Translations under genes and position numbers: made by a program
In this document: positions 8,271-16,772 of the stretch, piece by piece
How the letters are laid out: the number at the start of each line of letters is the position of its first letter
Position numbering within the stretch: the first letter of the stretch is position 1
Notes under the pieces: generated by a model
What the model saw: only the letters and a program-made list of their open reading frames with translations
Told to the model about the DNA's origin: nothing
The model's database searches: none
DNA from: CAYSCW01 sp964429795
GTDB taxonomy: Bacteria > Acidobacteriota > Aminicenantia > Aminicenantales > Aminicenantaceae
DNA: 64,000 nucleotides
Reading direction: 5' to 3'
Assembly (NCBI GenBank): GCA_964429795.1
Contig: CAYSCW010000017.1
Location: forward strand, 1 to 64,000

Positions 8271-8990
8271 ATGCCTCAGTCTGAACCTGCCTATCAAAGA
8301 ATATTGCTTAAGCTCTCGGGTGAGTCTCTTCTCGGAAAGCATAAATACGGAATCGATCTGGATATGACAAAATCCATTGCAGTCGAGATAAAGGAAATCC
8401 ACGATTTGGGTGTTGAAATCGCCATCATGATCGGCGGCGGGAATATCTTTCGTGGCATCCATGGGAGTGCGGCAGGAATGGATCGGGCTTCAGCCGACTA
8501 CATGGGTTTGCTGGCCACGGTGATAAACGGCATTGCCCTCCAGGATGCCTTGGAGAAAGAGGGCGTCTTCACCCGCCATATATCGGCTGTGGAGATTAAG
8601 GCCGTGGCTGAGCCTTTTATCCGCAGGAGGGTAGTTCGACATCTGGAAAAGGGGAGGATCGTCATCTTTAGTGCCGGAATTGGCAGTCCCTACTTCACCA
8701 CGGACACGGCAGCGGCCCTGAGAGCTTTGGAGATCAAAGCCGGCGTGATATTGAAGGCGACAAAAGTGGATGGGGTCTACTCTGCCGATCCATTGGTGGA
8801 TAAAACTGCTAAGAAGTTCGAGTCCATAAAATATCTGGATGTGATAAAGAAAGGTCTGAAGGTGATGGACACCACAGCCATCTCATTATGTAAAGATAAC
8901 AATCTGCCGATCATCGTGTTCTCGCTTAAAAAGAGAGGAAATATCAGAAGGGCTGTTTTGGGCGAGAAAGTAGGAACTCGAGTGGGGTGA
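8271..8990 (+). CDS. pyrH: Uridylate (UMP) kinase
   Basis: 239 residues of the amino-acid-kinase fold. Visible motifs are the phosphate loop LLKLSGESL (about 12-20), IGGGNIFRG (about 54-62), the GSPYFTTDTAAALRA segment (about 138-152) and KATKVDGVYSADP (about 163-175). It makes UDP from UMP for nucleic acid and cell-wall precursors. It starts 9 nt after tsf and precedes frr, the classic bacterial rpsB-tsf-pyrH-frr arrangement. Confidence 0.97.
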   Translation: MPQSEPAYQRILLKLSGESLLGKHKYGIDLDMTKSIAVEIKEIHDLGVEIAIMIGGGNIFRGIHGSAAGMDRASADYMGLLATVINGIALQDALEKEGVFTRHISAVEIKAVAEPFIRRRVVRHLEKGRIVIFSAGIGSPYFTTDTAAALRALEIKAGVILKATKVDGVYSADPLVDKTAKKFESIKYLDVIKKGLKVMDTTAISLCKDNNLPIIVFSLKKRGNIRRAVLGEKVGTRVG

Positions 8991-9005
8991 TAAAGAGGGA
9001 TCAAA

Positions 9006-9563
9006 ATGGTTAAGGACATATTAAGAGAGCTGGAGAAAAACATGAAGGGCTCTGTAGAACATTTCCGCAAGGAGCTGAGCAAGTTGAGGACAGGACGGGC
9101 GAGCCTCCAGATTTTGGAAGATATAAAAGTTGCTTATTACGGAAATATGATCCCTGTGAATCAGGTCGCCACACTGGGTGTGCCTGATCCCACCTTGATC
9201 ACCATCCAACCCTGGGACCCCTCTTTGTTGGATTCGATCGATAAGGCCATTCGGGCAGGGGACCTCGGCCTGAATCCTATCAACGACGGGAAGATGCTCA
9301 AAGTCCCCATTCCCCCCCTGGATGAAGAGCGGAGAAAGGAAATCGCCAGGCATATCAGAAAGATGTTGGAAGAAGAGAAGACGGTTCTGCGCAACAAGAG
9401 GAGAGAGAGTAAGGAAGCAGTAGAGGAGTTGGAGAAGGAGAAGGAAATCACAGAAGATGACAAATACTGGGGTTATGATAAGCTTCAAGAGCTGACCGAT
9501 GAATACACCAAGAAATTAGAAGAGCTGGCCGAAGCCAAAGAAAAAGAAATCCTCGAAATTTGA
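9006..9563 (+). CDS. frr: Ribosome recycling factor
   Basis: 185 residues, standard length. The LSKLRTGRAS motif (about 24-33), the YYGNMIPVNQVATLGVPDPTL region and the RRKEIARHIRKM helix of the three-helix bundle are all present. It releases ribosomes from mRNA with EF-G after termination. It is the last gene of the translation block; the next gene (9587) is convergent and only about 23 bp lies between them, without a clear terminator. Confidence 0.97.
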   Translation: MVKDILRELEKNMKGSVEHFRKELSKLRTGRASLQILEDIKVAYYGNMIPVNQVATLGVPDPTLITIQPWDPSLLDSIDKAIRAGDLGLNPINDGKMLKVPIPPLDEERRKEIARHIRKMLEEEKTVLRNKRRESKEAVEELEKEKEITEDDKYWGYDKLQELTDEYTKKLEELAEAKEKEILEI

Positions 9564-9586
9564 CAGATTTTTTTCGATTCTAATCC

Positions 9587-10492
9587 CTACCCTTTTCTGA
9601 ACCAGTTCTCTGTTGTTCCGAATTTTGTCCGGATGGTTACACCCCAGCCGAGGATACTCAGCACGAAGGAGAAGAGGGAACCGAGGATGGGAATGAAACC
9701 GATGATGCCCACCAGGATAAGGCCTATGACAACAGAGAGAAGCGGCGAGGGTCGCTTGGATCCAATACCCCTGGAGATGCTTTCGCCGAAGAAATAGAAG
9801 AGGGTGACCCGGCCAAATATTTTTATGATTATGGCGATGAATATGAGAGCAAGCAGAATGGGAATGCCTATCAGGATAAAAGACAGGAAGACAGAAAAGA
9901 TAAGCAGTCCGGTGAAGATGATGATGGCCAGCAGCCCGGTACCAAAAACAGGCCAGAAGGATTTCCGGATTTGAAAAGAAGACAGAGATAGCTGACGGGG
10001 AAAGACAGCAGCAATTATCAGAGCAAGAATAAGCCATATGAAAAGGGAAATCAGCTTGATGATGATGATCAGTGGGATAAGAGGCGCAACACCGAAGCCG
10101 CCCAGGAACCTTCCCAGGTCTTTGAAGCTATCCATCGGGAAGTAGACAGTATCTCCTTTGACCACTGCTCCCGGCACTTTGTCCAGGGTTCCACCCAAAG
10201 CCACCACATCTCCTTCGACCAAGGCGGTCGACTTCAGAGTGATATGCGAGCCAAATCCTAAAACCAGCTCTCCTACTTCACCTTCCACAGTGATGGTGCC
10301 TCCGAAGGCGACCACACTCTCGGTGACCTTACCTTTGATCAGGATGTTTCCCCCAAAGGCAACCACGTTCTCTTGGACTTCGTCTTCGGCCACATAAATA
10401 TCTTTTTGGATCACAACGCCCTGAGCGTACAGAGGAAGATATCCTAGAAAGATGAGTAGAAGGATGAAGGGAAGGAATGTTTTATCTTTCAT
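9587..10492 (-). CDS. Bactofilin-like repeat membrane protein of an ECF operon
   Basis: 301 residues with a signal peptide (about 1-24). A run of short beta repeats follows (about 28-125), each with a glycine/valine pattern such as VVAFGGTITVEGEV. They resemble polymer-forming bactofilin-type beta-solenoids. Four or more membrane helices occupy about 140-290. Beta repeats exported before a membrane domain suggest a periplasmic or surface assembly, not a cytoplasmic filament. Its start overlaps the anti-sigma stop by 4 nt, so it is translationally coupled and probably the main target of the ECF pathway. The precise role is unknown. Confidence 0.75.
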   Translation of the reverse strand: MKDKTFLPFILLLIFLGYLPLYAQGVVIQKDIYVAEDEVQENVVAFGGNILIKGKVTESVVAFGGTITVEGEVGELVLGFGSHITLKSTALVEGDVVALGGTLDKVPGAVVKGDTVYFPMDSFKDLGRFLGGFGVAPLIPLIIIIKLISLFIWLILALIIAAVFPRQLSLSSFQIRKSFWPVFGTGLLAIIIFTGLLIFSVFLSFILIGIPILLALIFIAIIIKIFGRVTLFYFFGESISRGIGSKRPSPLLSVVIGLILVGIIGFIPILGSLFSFVLSILGWGVTIRTKFGTTENWFRKG

Positions 10493-11067
10493 GATTTTTC
10501 TCCACCAACGAATTTTCTCCTCACCCCAAAGATCAGAGTTACAGAGAGAATGACGGTGAGGACGATAAGGATAATCTGTACTTCAGGGTTTAAGATCGAA
10601 GTTAAACGGATGAGGCCCTTGAAGAGAAATCCCAGGAATTGATTGATGACCTTGATGAGAAGAGAAGCCAGTTTGAACACTTTGACCAAGAGAACAGAAG
10701 CGGTTCGGACAAGATCCAAGAGTCTATGACCAAGACCGAATACCACCTTTAAGAAATTCTCACCCGAAAACACAAAGAAGATAGAAAGTGCAAGGGAGAT
10801 TGAGAAAAGTCCTGCAGCCGCTGCGGTCAGCCAGCTTCGAAGTGTGACTTTTTTGGGAGAAATCCGTTCCATCACCTGGCGGGCAAAATCTGGAGGGATT
10901 TCCCACAGAGGAAGATTTTCCGATGCCTGCAGCAAGATCTTTCTCTCTTCCACGGCCTTTTGACACTTGGGGCAGGATGTGAGGTGCTCTTTGATCTTCT
11001 GGAACTCTGTAGGAGTGAGCTCTTTCTCGAGATAAAGATAAATCTGGTCGGCTTTTAAGCATCTCAT
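10489..11067 (-). CDS. Zinc-binding anti-sigma factor (zf-HC2)
   Basis: 192 residues. The N-terminal zinc-anti-sigma (ZAS) domain shows Cys3, then HLTSCPKC at about residues 28-35, which is the C-x(n)-H-x3-C-x2-C signature. A first membrane segment lies at about 85-107 and more hydrophobic stretches follow, so it is an inner-membrane protein with the ZAS domain in the cytoplasm. It should hold the ECF sigma factor encoded immediately upstream (4-nt ATGA overlap) until an envelope signal arrives. It also overlaps the downstream gene by 4 nt. Confidence 0.88.
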   Translation of the reverse strand: MRCLKADQIYLYLEKELTPTEFQKIKEHLTSCPKCQKAVEERKILLQASENLPLWEIPPDFARQVMERISPKKVTLRSWLTAAAAGLFSISLALSIFFVFSGENFLKVVFGLGHRLLDLVRTASVLLVKVFKLASLLIKVINQFLGFLFKGLIRLTSILNPEVQIILIVLTVILSVTLIFGVRRKFVGGEKS

Positions 11068-11624
11068 GTGTTTTTCTCCAGAAGGCTTCGTATCAATTCT
11101 TTCGCCTGGAAGACCCTGTTTTTGACTGTTCCTACAGGAAGGCCCTTTATTTCTGCCATCTCGTCGTAGCTAAAGTCATTGATATGCCTCCAAACAAAAA
11201 GTTCTCTCAGCGAAGGGGGAATTTTTTTCAATGCCTGTTCGATTCTTTCCTTTAGCTGAACGAGTTCGTACTTTTTGGCAATCGAAGGTTCGTCATCAGG
11301 AATTTGGAAGCTGGCTTTTTCATCATCGCCAAAAGGCTGGTCGGTGGAATAGGTGTCGAGTTTTTTCTTTCGCCAGTAATCGATCACGAAATTGGAGGCG
11401 ATCTTGAAAAGCCAAGTTCGGAATTTATACTGCGGCTTGAAGGTATGAAGGGAGGAATAAGTTCTAATGAGAACCTCCTGGGTAAAGTCAAGAGCGAGTT
11501 CTCTTTCTCCCACCATACGGCCCATGTAGTTGAAAAGCGAGGTTTGATATTTTTGGATGATCATTACAAAGGCCTCTTCTTCACCTTTGAGCGTCCGTTC
11601 GACTAATTCCTTATCCTCATCCAT
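11064..11624 (-). CDS. ECF RNA polymerase sigma factor (RpoE-like)
   Basis: 186 residues. Sigma region 2 covers about residues 20-90 with the DFTQEVLIRTY helix and the -10 recognition stretch FRTWLFKIASNFVIDYWRKK. Region 4 (about 125-183) has the DEMAEIKGLPVGTVKNRVF helix-turn-helix. The start is ATG with AGGAAG 6 nt upstream. An ECF-type promoter-like sequence sits just upstream (11650-11677), which fits autoregulation. The gene is followed, with overlap, by its anti-sigma factor. Confidence 0.92.
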   Translation of the reverse strand: MDEDKELVERTLKGEEEAFVMIIQKYQTSLFNYMGRMVGERELALDFTQEVLIRTYSSLHTFKPQYKFRTWLFKIASNFVIDYWRKKKLDTYSTDQPFGDDEKASFQIPDDEPSIAKKYELVQLKERIEQALKKIPPSLRELFVWRHINDFSYDEMAEIKGLPVGTVKNRVFQAKELIRSLLEKNT

Positions 11625-11649
11625 GGAGGACTTCCTGTCCTCAAATCTT

Positions 11650-11677
11650 TATACGTAAGTCAGGGGGAATGGTTTTA
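11650..11677 (-). promoter_or_regulatory. ECF-type promoter, probably autoregulatory
   Basis: On the minus strand TAAAAC (complement of 11672-11677) and CGTATA (complement of 11650-11655) are exactly 16 bp apart. This matches the AAC-N16-CGTA pattern of SigW-like ECF promoters. It sits about 25 bp upstream of the ECF sigma gene. No sigma-70 promoter with good spacing is visible there. Confidence 0.55.
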
Positions 11678-11698
11678 CCAAGATCTTTTGGGGTCAAG

Positions 11699-12340
11699 TC
11701 AGGCATGATCACGATGTTCGATGATTTCCGCATCCGGGGGCAGTCTCAATTCAAAGAAGTCATGGGTGAATTTCACGTTGGTCTTTATGCCTGAGAAGAT
11801 ATACTCGGTCTTGTTCCCTGCCCAGTCAAAAAAGATGGCTTTCTGGATGAGAAAATTTTTCTCATTGATCTCGAGCAGAATGAATGACTCCTCCTCTTCT
11901 TTTCTCGGCGTCAATTTGAGTTGATAGGCTGATTTGTTTTCTGTAGGGAAGGGGCTGAACTCCACCTGATAATTGTCCAGAATTCCCTTTTGGCCTGAGA
12001 GGAGGGCCAGGATATCCGATTCATATCCTTCCCTGGCTAAGTCGTATTTGGTGGCTTGATTTTCTTCTGGAATATATTCCCAGAAGATGCCTTCTTTAAG
12101 GAGGTAGGTTTTTTCCTCCGGGTCCTTGTACTCCCAACGCATCAAGTCAGGCTTTTGAAAATTGAAATTTCCTTTTTCTTTGAGTGGCATTGAGACGGCA
12201 GAGGAGTAATAAACCTGCTCAAAATTGGCTTGTATGGAATGGAGGGAACGAATTTTTTCTTCGGTTTTAAGAGCTACATCTCCGGCAGTGTAGGATGTGA
12301 TAAGCGAAGATAACAGAAGAAGAGAGGCCAGAAGCGACAT
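11699..12340 (-). CDS. lolA: Outer-membrane lipoprotein carrier protein LolA
   Basis: 213 residues with an N-terminal signal (about 1-19). The LolA half-barrel follows: a RSLHSIQANFEQVYYS helix/strand, the KGNFNFQKPDLMRWEY strand (about 56-71), an EEKTYLLKEG turn and a late IFSGIKTNVKFTHDFFELRLP end. It carries lipoproteins across the periplasm, which shows the organism has an outer membrane. It lies 74 bp upstream of the ECF operon in the same direction. The start is nearly at the predicted transcription start (see 12350-12358). Confidence 0.85.
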   Translation of the reverse strand: MSLLASLLLLSSLITSYTAGDVALKTEEKIRSLHSIQANFEQVYYSSAVSMPLKEKGNFNFQKPDLMRWEYKDPEEKTYLLKEGIFWEYIPEENQATKYDLAREGYESDILALLSGQKGILDNYQVEFSPFPTENKSAYQLKLTPRKEEEESFILLEINEKNFLIQKAIFFDWAGNKTEYIFSGIKTNVKFTHDFFELRLPPDAEIIEHRDHA

Positions 12341-12349
12341 ATCCCCTGC

Positions 12350-12358
12350 ATTATAGCA
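12350..12358 (-). promoter_or_regulatory. Extended -10 promoter of lolA
   Basis: The minus strand reads TGCTATAAT, an extended -10 element, only 9 nt before the lolA ATG at 12340. No good -35 is visible at the right distance. If used, the transcript would be nearly leaderless. Confidence 0.45.
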
Positions 12359-12459
12359 TATTTAAAAAAGGAGACAGCCTTCTTTTTCTGGGAAAAAGGG
12401 ATGTCCAATCTCAAATAAACAAGTTGCCAGTCCTCTTCTCCTTTGTTATAAAGGGCTGG

Positions 12460-13857
12460 ATGAGGCCCGAATTTCTTTTCTCACTCCTTGTCTACTTCAT
12501 TGTTATTCTCTTGGGGAGTTTCTTTTTCTCGAGGAAGATGAAGAGCCTGGAGGATTTTTTCCTTGCTTCCCGTAATCTTCCTTTCCTCCTGGTCTATTCT
12601 TCTCTTGTAGCGTCTTGGTTCGGGGCAACCTCAGTGCTCGTTTCCACCGATGAGGCCTACAACCAGGGAGTAAGTGCTTTTTGGGTTATGGGTGTGCCGG
12701 CCATTCTCACTGTTTTGATCTTTGGATTATTACTCGCTCGCCCGATCCGCAGTCTCCCTCTGGTCAGTCTTCCCGACCTGGTGGAATTGCGCTACGGGTC
12801 TGTCGTCCGCCACCTGGCCTCCCTGTTGATCATCTGGTACATGGTGCTTCTCGCATCATCGCAGATGGTGGCCATGGGAAATTTTTTTAAGATGCTCCTG
12901 GGAACATCCTACTTTGCCAGCCTGCTGATTGTCACAGCAGTGGTTCTTCTTTATTCTACCTTTGGCGGTTTTTTCTCTGTAGCTCTAACAGATGGTATCC
13001 AATTCTTCCTGCTTGTGGCAGGCATGGTGGGGCTCTTCATTTTTCTTTCGGAAGGGTCTTCTCTAAGGGAGATTTCCCGGCTGGCAACACAGACAGGGAG
13101 ACCTCATTATTTTGATTTTTTCTTCGATATGAAGAGGAACATCCTGATCGTCCTCTCTTTTACTCTGGCCTGGACGATCTCTCCGATCGTATGGCAGAGA
13201 ATTCAGGCTGCTAGAGAGGAGAAGGAAGCCAGGATGGCTCTCTTTTCAGCCTGCGGAACATTTTTCATCCTTTACGGGATAGTCATTTTTATCGGCATTT
13301 TAGCCCTTCCTCTTTTTCTATCTCCAGGGCTTCAGGGATCACTCCTCTCAGAGATTATTTCTTCAAAAACAGGAATACTCTTGGGTTGTCTGCTGTTTGT
13401 GGCCGTTGTGGCGGCTGTGATGTCGACTATGGATACGGCGATCAACACCGGGGCCTTGTCCCTGACTAGAGATGTCTACCAACAGATCTATCCCGCCTCT
13501 TCCCAGAGAAGTAACATTTGGGCCAGCCGCTTTTCTACAATAGTCATAGGGATTCTGGCTTTTCTTATCGCCACTCGATTCCAGAGTATTCTGAAAGCGC
13601 TGGGGCTTGCTTCTGAAATCATGGCGGAAGGTCTCTTTGTTCCGGGTATAGCCATGATCTTCCTTCGAAAAAAGCTGCCAGCAGCAGGATTCCTGAGCCT
13701 TCTCTTCGGGGGAGGATATGCTCTTATTGGATTCTTATGCCAGGTGAGGCTCCTGCCTATTCAGTGGATACCTTGGCCGCAATCTGTTCCCTATGGAATA
13801 GCTTTGTGTGCCTTGGGCTTTGGTCTTGGGGTTATCATTCATAGATTCACTAGATAA
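12460..13857 (+). CDS. Sodium:solute symporter (SSS family)
   Basis: About 465 residues from ATG 12460; an earlier in-frame TTG at 12424 is possible but less likely. There are about 13 hydrophobic segments with the SSS pattern: the KSLEDFFLASRNLP region after TM1, SSLVASWFGATSVL in TM2, and the sodium-site helix with VVAAVMSTMDTAINTGALSLTRDVY (split here only as a pattern near residues 315-340). The family imports sugars, amino acids or carboxylates with Na+. The substrate cannot be read from sequence. It is not in an obvious operon. Confidence 0.87.
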   Translation: MRPEFLFSLLVYFIVILLGSFFFSRKMKSLEDFFLASRNLPFLLVYSSLVASWFGATSVLVSTDEAYNQGVSAFWVMGVPAILTVLIFGLLLARPIRSLPLVSLPDLVELRYGSVVRHLASLLIIWYMVLLASSQMVAMGNFFKMLLGTSYFASLLIVTAVVLLYSTFGGFFSVALTDGIQFFLLVAGMVGLFIFLSEGSSLREISRLATQTGRPHYFDFFFDMKRNILIVLSFTLAWTISPIVWQRIQAAREEKEARMALFSACGTFFILYGIVIFIGILALPLFLSPGLQGSLLSEIISSKTGILLGCLLFVAVVAAVMSTMDTAINTGALSLTRDVYQQIYPASSQRSNIWASRFSTIVIGILAFLIATRFQSILKALGLASEIMAEGLFVPGIAMIFLRKKLPAAGFLSLLFGGGYALIGFLCQVRLLPIQWIPWPQSVPYGIALCALGFGLGVIIHRFTR

Positions 13858-13922
13858 AACGAGCGACGGCCTTATTTTTTTGATCCTCGTTTTCTCCGTG
13901 ATGGCTGTCTTCCTTATTTAAT

Positions 13923-14045
13923 AAGGATGGGTGGTACGGGGTGCTCCCCCGCAACGCCCGCAGCGGAAGGGGTTCCCCACGGGGGGATGGGTGGAGCGAG
14001 GACGGACGGGGGACACCCCGTGACAGGACCCATCCTAAAAAAAAG
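13923..14045 (+). repeat. GC-rich 123-bp dispersed repeat, copy A
   Basis: A very GC-rich block in a moderate-GC region. It is present again in inverted orientation at 21323-21445, with only 3 differences in 123 bp and no gaps. The ends form an imperfect terminal inverted repeat: AGGATGGGT at the left and ACCCATCCT at the right, each followed inward by ACGGGGTG or its complement. A run of eight A closes this copy. It has open frames that read through it, but these are not genes. Confidence 0.85.
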
Positions 14046-14129
14046 AACAGCCATCATAGAAAAAATAGTACCTATGTATTCCCTTTTTCTCCTTTACCCC
14101 TTAGTGCGATTTGTATATCATTTGTGACA

Positions 14130-14783
14130 ATGCATGTCTTGGAGAACATTCGCTGGGCTCTTGTCGGTTTCTTCGGGAAGATTATTCTCTGGCTGTGGGC
14201 AAAATCTTGCCGGATAACGCTCTCAGGGCATGAAGAGTACCAGAAGTTGAGAGAGGAAGGAAAACCTGTGATTTTCCTCGTCTGGCATGGCCGTATCTTT
14301 CTGGTCCCCTTTTTTTTCCGCCGAAGGCGAGTCGCACCTCTAGTGAGTCCGAGTCAAGACGGAGAGATCGCTGCTCAAATTATGGCCAGATGGGGATACC
14401 GTCTCATCAGAGGGAGTAGCTCTCATGCCATAATAAGGGCCTGGAATCAGATGAAAAAGGAGCTCCAAAAAGGTGGAGAGGTGCTTATTGTGCCTGATGG
14501 TCCACGCGGTCCGAATCGTAAGATAAAACCCGGCGGCCTCAGGCTTGCTCAGGAGGCGGGGGCTTATCTCGTGCCTTTCACCTTCTCAGCTTCAAAGAGA
14601 AAATTATTGAAAAGCTGGGATCAGTTCTTGATGTTCTATCCTTTTTCCAGGCTGGTAGCCATCTATGGGAAATCCTTTAAGTTGGATTCCAGTCTGACTG
14701 AGACTGAGCTGGAGAGGGAAAGGCTAAAGATAGAAAGTTACATGAAAGAGTTGGATGAGAAAGCGGACAGATATTTTCTGTGA
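14130..14783 (+). CDS. DUF374 lysophospholipid acyltransferase-like protein
   Basis: About 217 residues from ATG 14130. The open frame extends upstream through the GC-rich repeat, but that part is not protein-like. A hydrophobic N-terminal helix is followed by the LVWHGR motif (the family's acyltransferase-like His), the SPSQDGE segment, the RGSSSH turn and the PDGPRGP motif. These are hallmarks of DUF374, which is related to the LpxL/PlsC-type acyltransferases. A role in lipid A or phospholipid acylation at the inner membrane is likely. It has no clear ribosome binding site. Confidence 0.85.
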   Translation: MHVLENIRWALVGFFGKIILWLWAKSCRITLSGHEEYQKLREEGKPVIFLVWHGRIFLVPFFFRRRRVAPLVSPSQDGEIAAQIMARWGYRLIRGSSSHAIIRAWNQMKKELQKGGEVLIVPDGPRGPNRKIKPGGLRLAQEAGAYLVPFTFSASKRKLLKSWDQFLMFYPFSRLVAIYGKSFKLDSSLTETELERERLKIESYMKELDEKADRYFL

Positions 14784-14828
14784 CTGACTATATCCCACAT
14801 CATTAGCTATCACGGAAAAGGAGATGCT
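14778..14828 (+). repeat. Dispersed 51-bp repeat, copy 2
   Basis: Second copy of the 51-bp element found at 5775-5825 (about 41 of 51 identical). It overlaps the stop codon of the DUF374 gene and shares the CATCATTAGCT core and the GAGATGCT end. Confidence 0.55.
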
Positions 14829-14848
14829 GTTAACTCCCAGGAAATAGA

Positions 14849-14877
14849 TTGTCCTGGTTTACGAATTATGCTATATA
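14849..14877 (+). promoter_or_regulatory. Sigma-70 promoter of the TatT-like gene
   Basis: TTGTCC (14849-14854), 17-bp spacer, TATATA (14872-14877) preceded by TGC as an extended -10. The gene begins at 14902 with an AGGAGAGG ribosome binding site. Confidence 0.6.
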
Positions 14878-14901
14878 TACAGGCAAAAAAAGGAGAGGTA
14901 A

Positions 14902-15654
14902 ATGCGGGTAAGAACATTTTTTCTCATCTTCGTTTTTATGAGTTCTTCTTTTCTGTTTCCCCAGGGGAGTGAGGAATTAATCGCTCAGGCAGACCAGCTC
15001 TACGATCAGATGAAGGATATGGAAACAGCCCAGGCGGCTCTGGATTTATACCGGAAGGCCGTGCCTGGAACAGAAGATAAATATGAGGCATACTGGAGGC
15101 TGTCTCGTATCCTCTACTACGTCGGCGCCCACACAGAGAGCAAGAAAGAGAAAAAGATCATTTTTTCCCAGGGAATATACTATGCCAAAAAAGCAGTTGA
15201 ATCAGAATCAGAAAAGCCCGATGGTTACTACTGGCTGGGTGTCAACTACGGTGTCTACGGCGAGGCGAGGGGAGTGCTGAAAAGCCTGTTCCTGGTCGAT
15301 GATATCAAGGAGGCAATGAACAAAGTTATTGAACTGGACCGCTCCTATGAAGACGGCGGCCCGGATAGAGTGATGGGCCGTGTGTATTTTAAGCTTCCCG
15401 GATTTGCAGGAGGAAGCAAAGACAAGTCCCTTGAACACCTCTTAAAGTCGAAAGAGTATGGACCCAACGATGCCCTCACCCGCATCTATCTTGCCGAAAC
15501 TTACCTTGATTTTAAAGAGATCGAGAAAGCCAGAGAGGAGTTGGAATATGTGCTCAACATGGAACCTGATTCGCACTGGATTACAGGCGTAGATGAGTAT
15601 AAAGAAGAGGCAAGAAAGTTGCTTCAGGACAAAAAATTTAAGAAGAAAGAATAG
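14902..15654 (+). CDS. TatT-like TPR protein, exported
   Basis: 250 residues with a signal peptide (about 1-21). Helical TPR-type repeats follow. A stretch near residues 152-180 reads GGPDRVMGRVYFKLPGFAGGSKDKS in overall pattern; this GG-x-DRV-x-G-R-x-YFKLPGFAGGSK core is typical of TRAP-transporter TatT-component proteins (the Treponema Tp0956 family). Those are thought to partner with a periplasmic solute-binding protein. No TRAP permease or binding protein lies nearby, so the partner is unknown. A good promoter and ribosome binding site precede it. Confidence 0.8.
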   Translation: MRVRTFFLIFVFMSSSFLFPQGSEELIAQADQLYDQMKDMETAQAALDLYRKAVPGTEDKYEAYWRLSRILYYVGAHTESKKEKKIIFSQGIYYAKKAVESESEKPDGYYWLGVNYGVYGEARGVLKSLFLVDDIKEAMNKVIELDRSYEDGGPDRVMGRVYFKLPGFAGGSKDKSLEHLLKSKEYGPNDALTRIYLAETYLDFKEIEKAREELEYVLNMEPDSHWITGVDEYKEEARKLLQDKKFKKKE

Positions 15655-15738
15655 GCTTTAGATTCAGCATCCATTTCAAGGTAATAAATCGACCTTTTTG
15701 GAAAAGCGTTTCTGGTGCGAGACAAACGCTCTAAATAG

Positions 15739-16758
15739 ATGCCTCTCAATATGTCAATGAAGAAAAAAGTCGTTTTTTGTTTTTTCTGTGTTTTTCTCCT
15801 TATCATGAAAATGGAAGCCTCCACCTTAAGTGTCAAGATAACTGGAGGGATAAGCTGGATTGGCGGAGGAGATCTCAACCGGCATATCCGTGGATGGAAG
15901 GACTATTTCCATGATCGCAACGAACAACCTTATTCTTATGATTTTAATCTGGGAGAAGTTCATCTCTTGTGGGAAGGGGGACTGGAGATGGTTTATTCCC
16001 TCTCTTCCAGGTTTCAGGTAGGCTTGGGGTTGGAATATCTGGATAGGAGCACAGAAGGAGAAATGTCCTCCAGCGTGGAATATGAGAGGGACTACTTCAA
16101 TTCGTCCCAGGATTTCGGTGTCATTTCTCTCGAGGAACGCCGGCTTCAACGTCCTCGTTATCAGTTGAGAACAATCCCCTTGAACCTTACTCTTTATTAT
16201 TGTTTCCCTTTCAGCGCTGAAGGGAGAGCCTTCATCGGCTTGGGTGCAGGATACTACTCAGGAAAATTGAGTTATAGAGAGGATTATCAGTATGACTTTG
16301 ATTATAAGGATGACAAAATGCTTTCCGGTTCGCTCTTGAGCTTTGTCGAGCAATATGAGACTTCAGGGGTATACGTCGAAGAGACTCATGCCCGCAGACT
16401 TGGTCTTCATGGCAAAGCAGGTCTTTATTTCAGAGTTTATAAAAACTTCTATTTTGAGCTGGAAATCATGGGAAGATGGGCCAGCCTTGAAAACTGGGAA
16501 GGCAGCAAGCGGGATGTATTCGACTGGAATCATACCTGGGGCTTTTGGGGAGTGAACACCGAACGTGGCTCCTCGGATGAAGAATATTCAGGAAAGCTCT
16601 GGATGGTTAAATTTCGGAGCGATGTCACTAAAAAATCCTATCCCCGCTTTGTCTTTTCTGAAGATGAGCCTCTCTTTTCTTCCTACTCGGAAGTGAGGCC
16701 AGCCCGGATCGATTTGAGCGGAATTTCCCTGAGAGTGGGGATTCGAATCGGCCTCTAG
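15739..16758 (+). CDS. Putative outer-membrane beta-barrel protein
   Basis: 339 residues; ATG 15757 is an equally good start, giving a MKKK signal peptide ending near residue 27. The mature part is rich in aromatic residues and alternating hydrophobic/polar strands, for example GLGLEYLDRSTEG and AFIGLGAGYYSGKL. It ends in a strand ISLRVGIRIGL, as in small outer-membrane barrels. No named family is recognised. It follows the TatT-like gene by about 85 bp in the same direction and may be co-expressed. Confidence 0.6.
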   Translation: MPLNMSMKKKVVFCFFCVFLLIMKMEASTLSVKITGGISWIGGGDLNRHIRGWKDYFHDRNEQPYSYDFNLGEVHLLWEGGLEMVYSLSSRFQVGLGLEYLDRSTEGEMSSSVEYERDYFNSSQDFGVISLEERRLQRPRYQLRTIPLNLTLYYCFPFSAEGRAFIGLGAGYYSGKLSYREDYQYDFDYKDDKMLSGSLLSFVEQYETSGVYVEETHARRLGLHGKAGLYFRVYKNFYFELEIMGRWASLENWEGSKRDVFDWNHTWGFWGVNTERGSSDEEYSGKLWMVKFRSDVTKKSYPRFVFSEDEPLFSSYSEVRPARIDLSGISLRVGIRIGL

Positions 16759-16772
16759 ACAGTGTTCTGCTT

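Noticed and set aside
13927..14127. Open frames through the GC-rich repeat (also 21260-21490)
   Set aside because: The same peptide appears in both repeat copies because the DNA repeats, not because it is a gene; composition is not protein-like and there is no ribosome binding site.
13941..14129. Extended N-terminus of the DUF374 protein
   Set aside because: It is encoded by the repeat element; the domain begins after ATG 14130.
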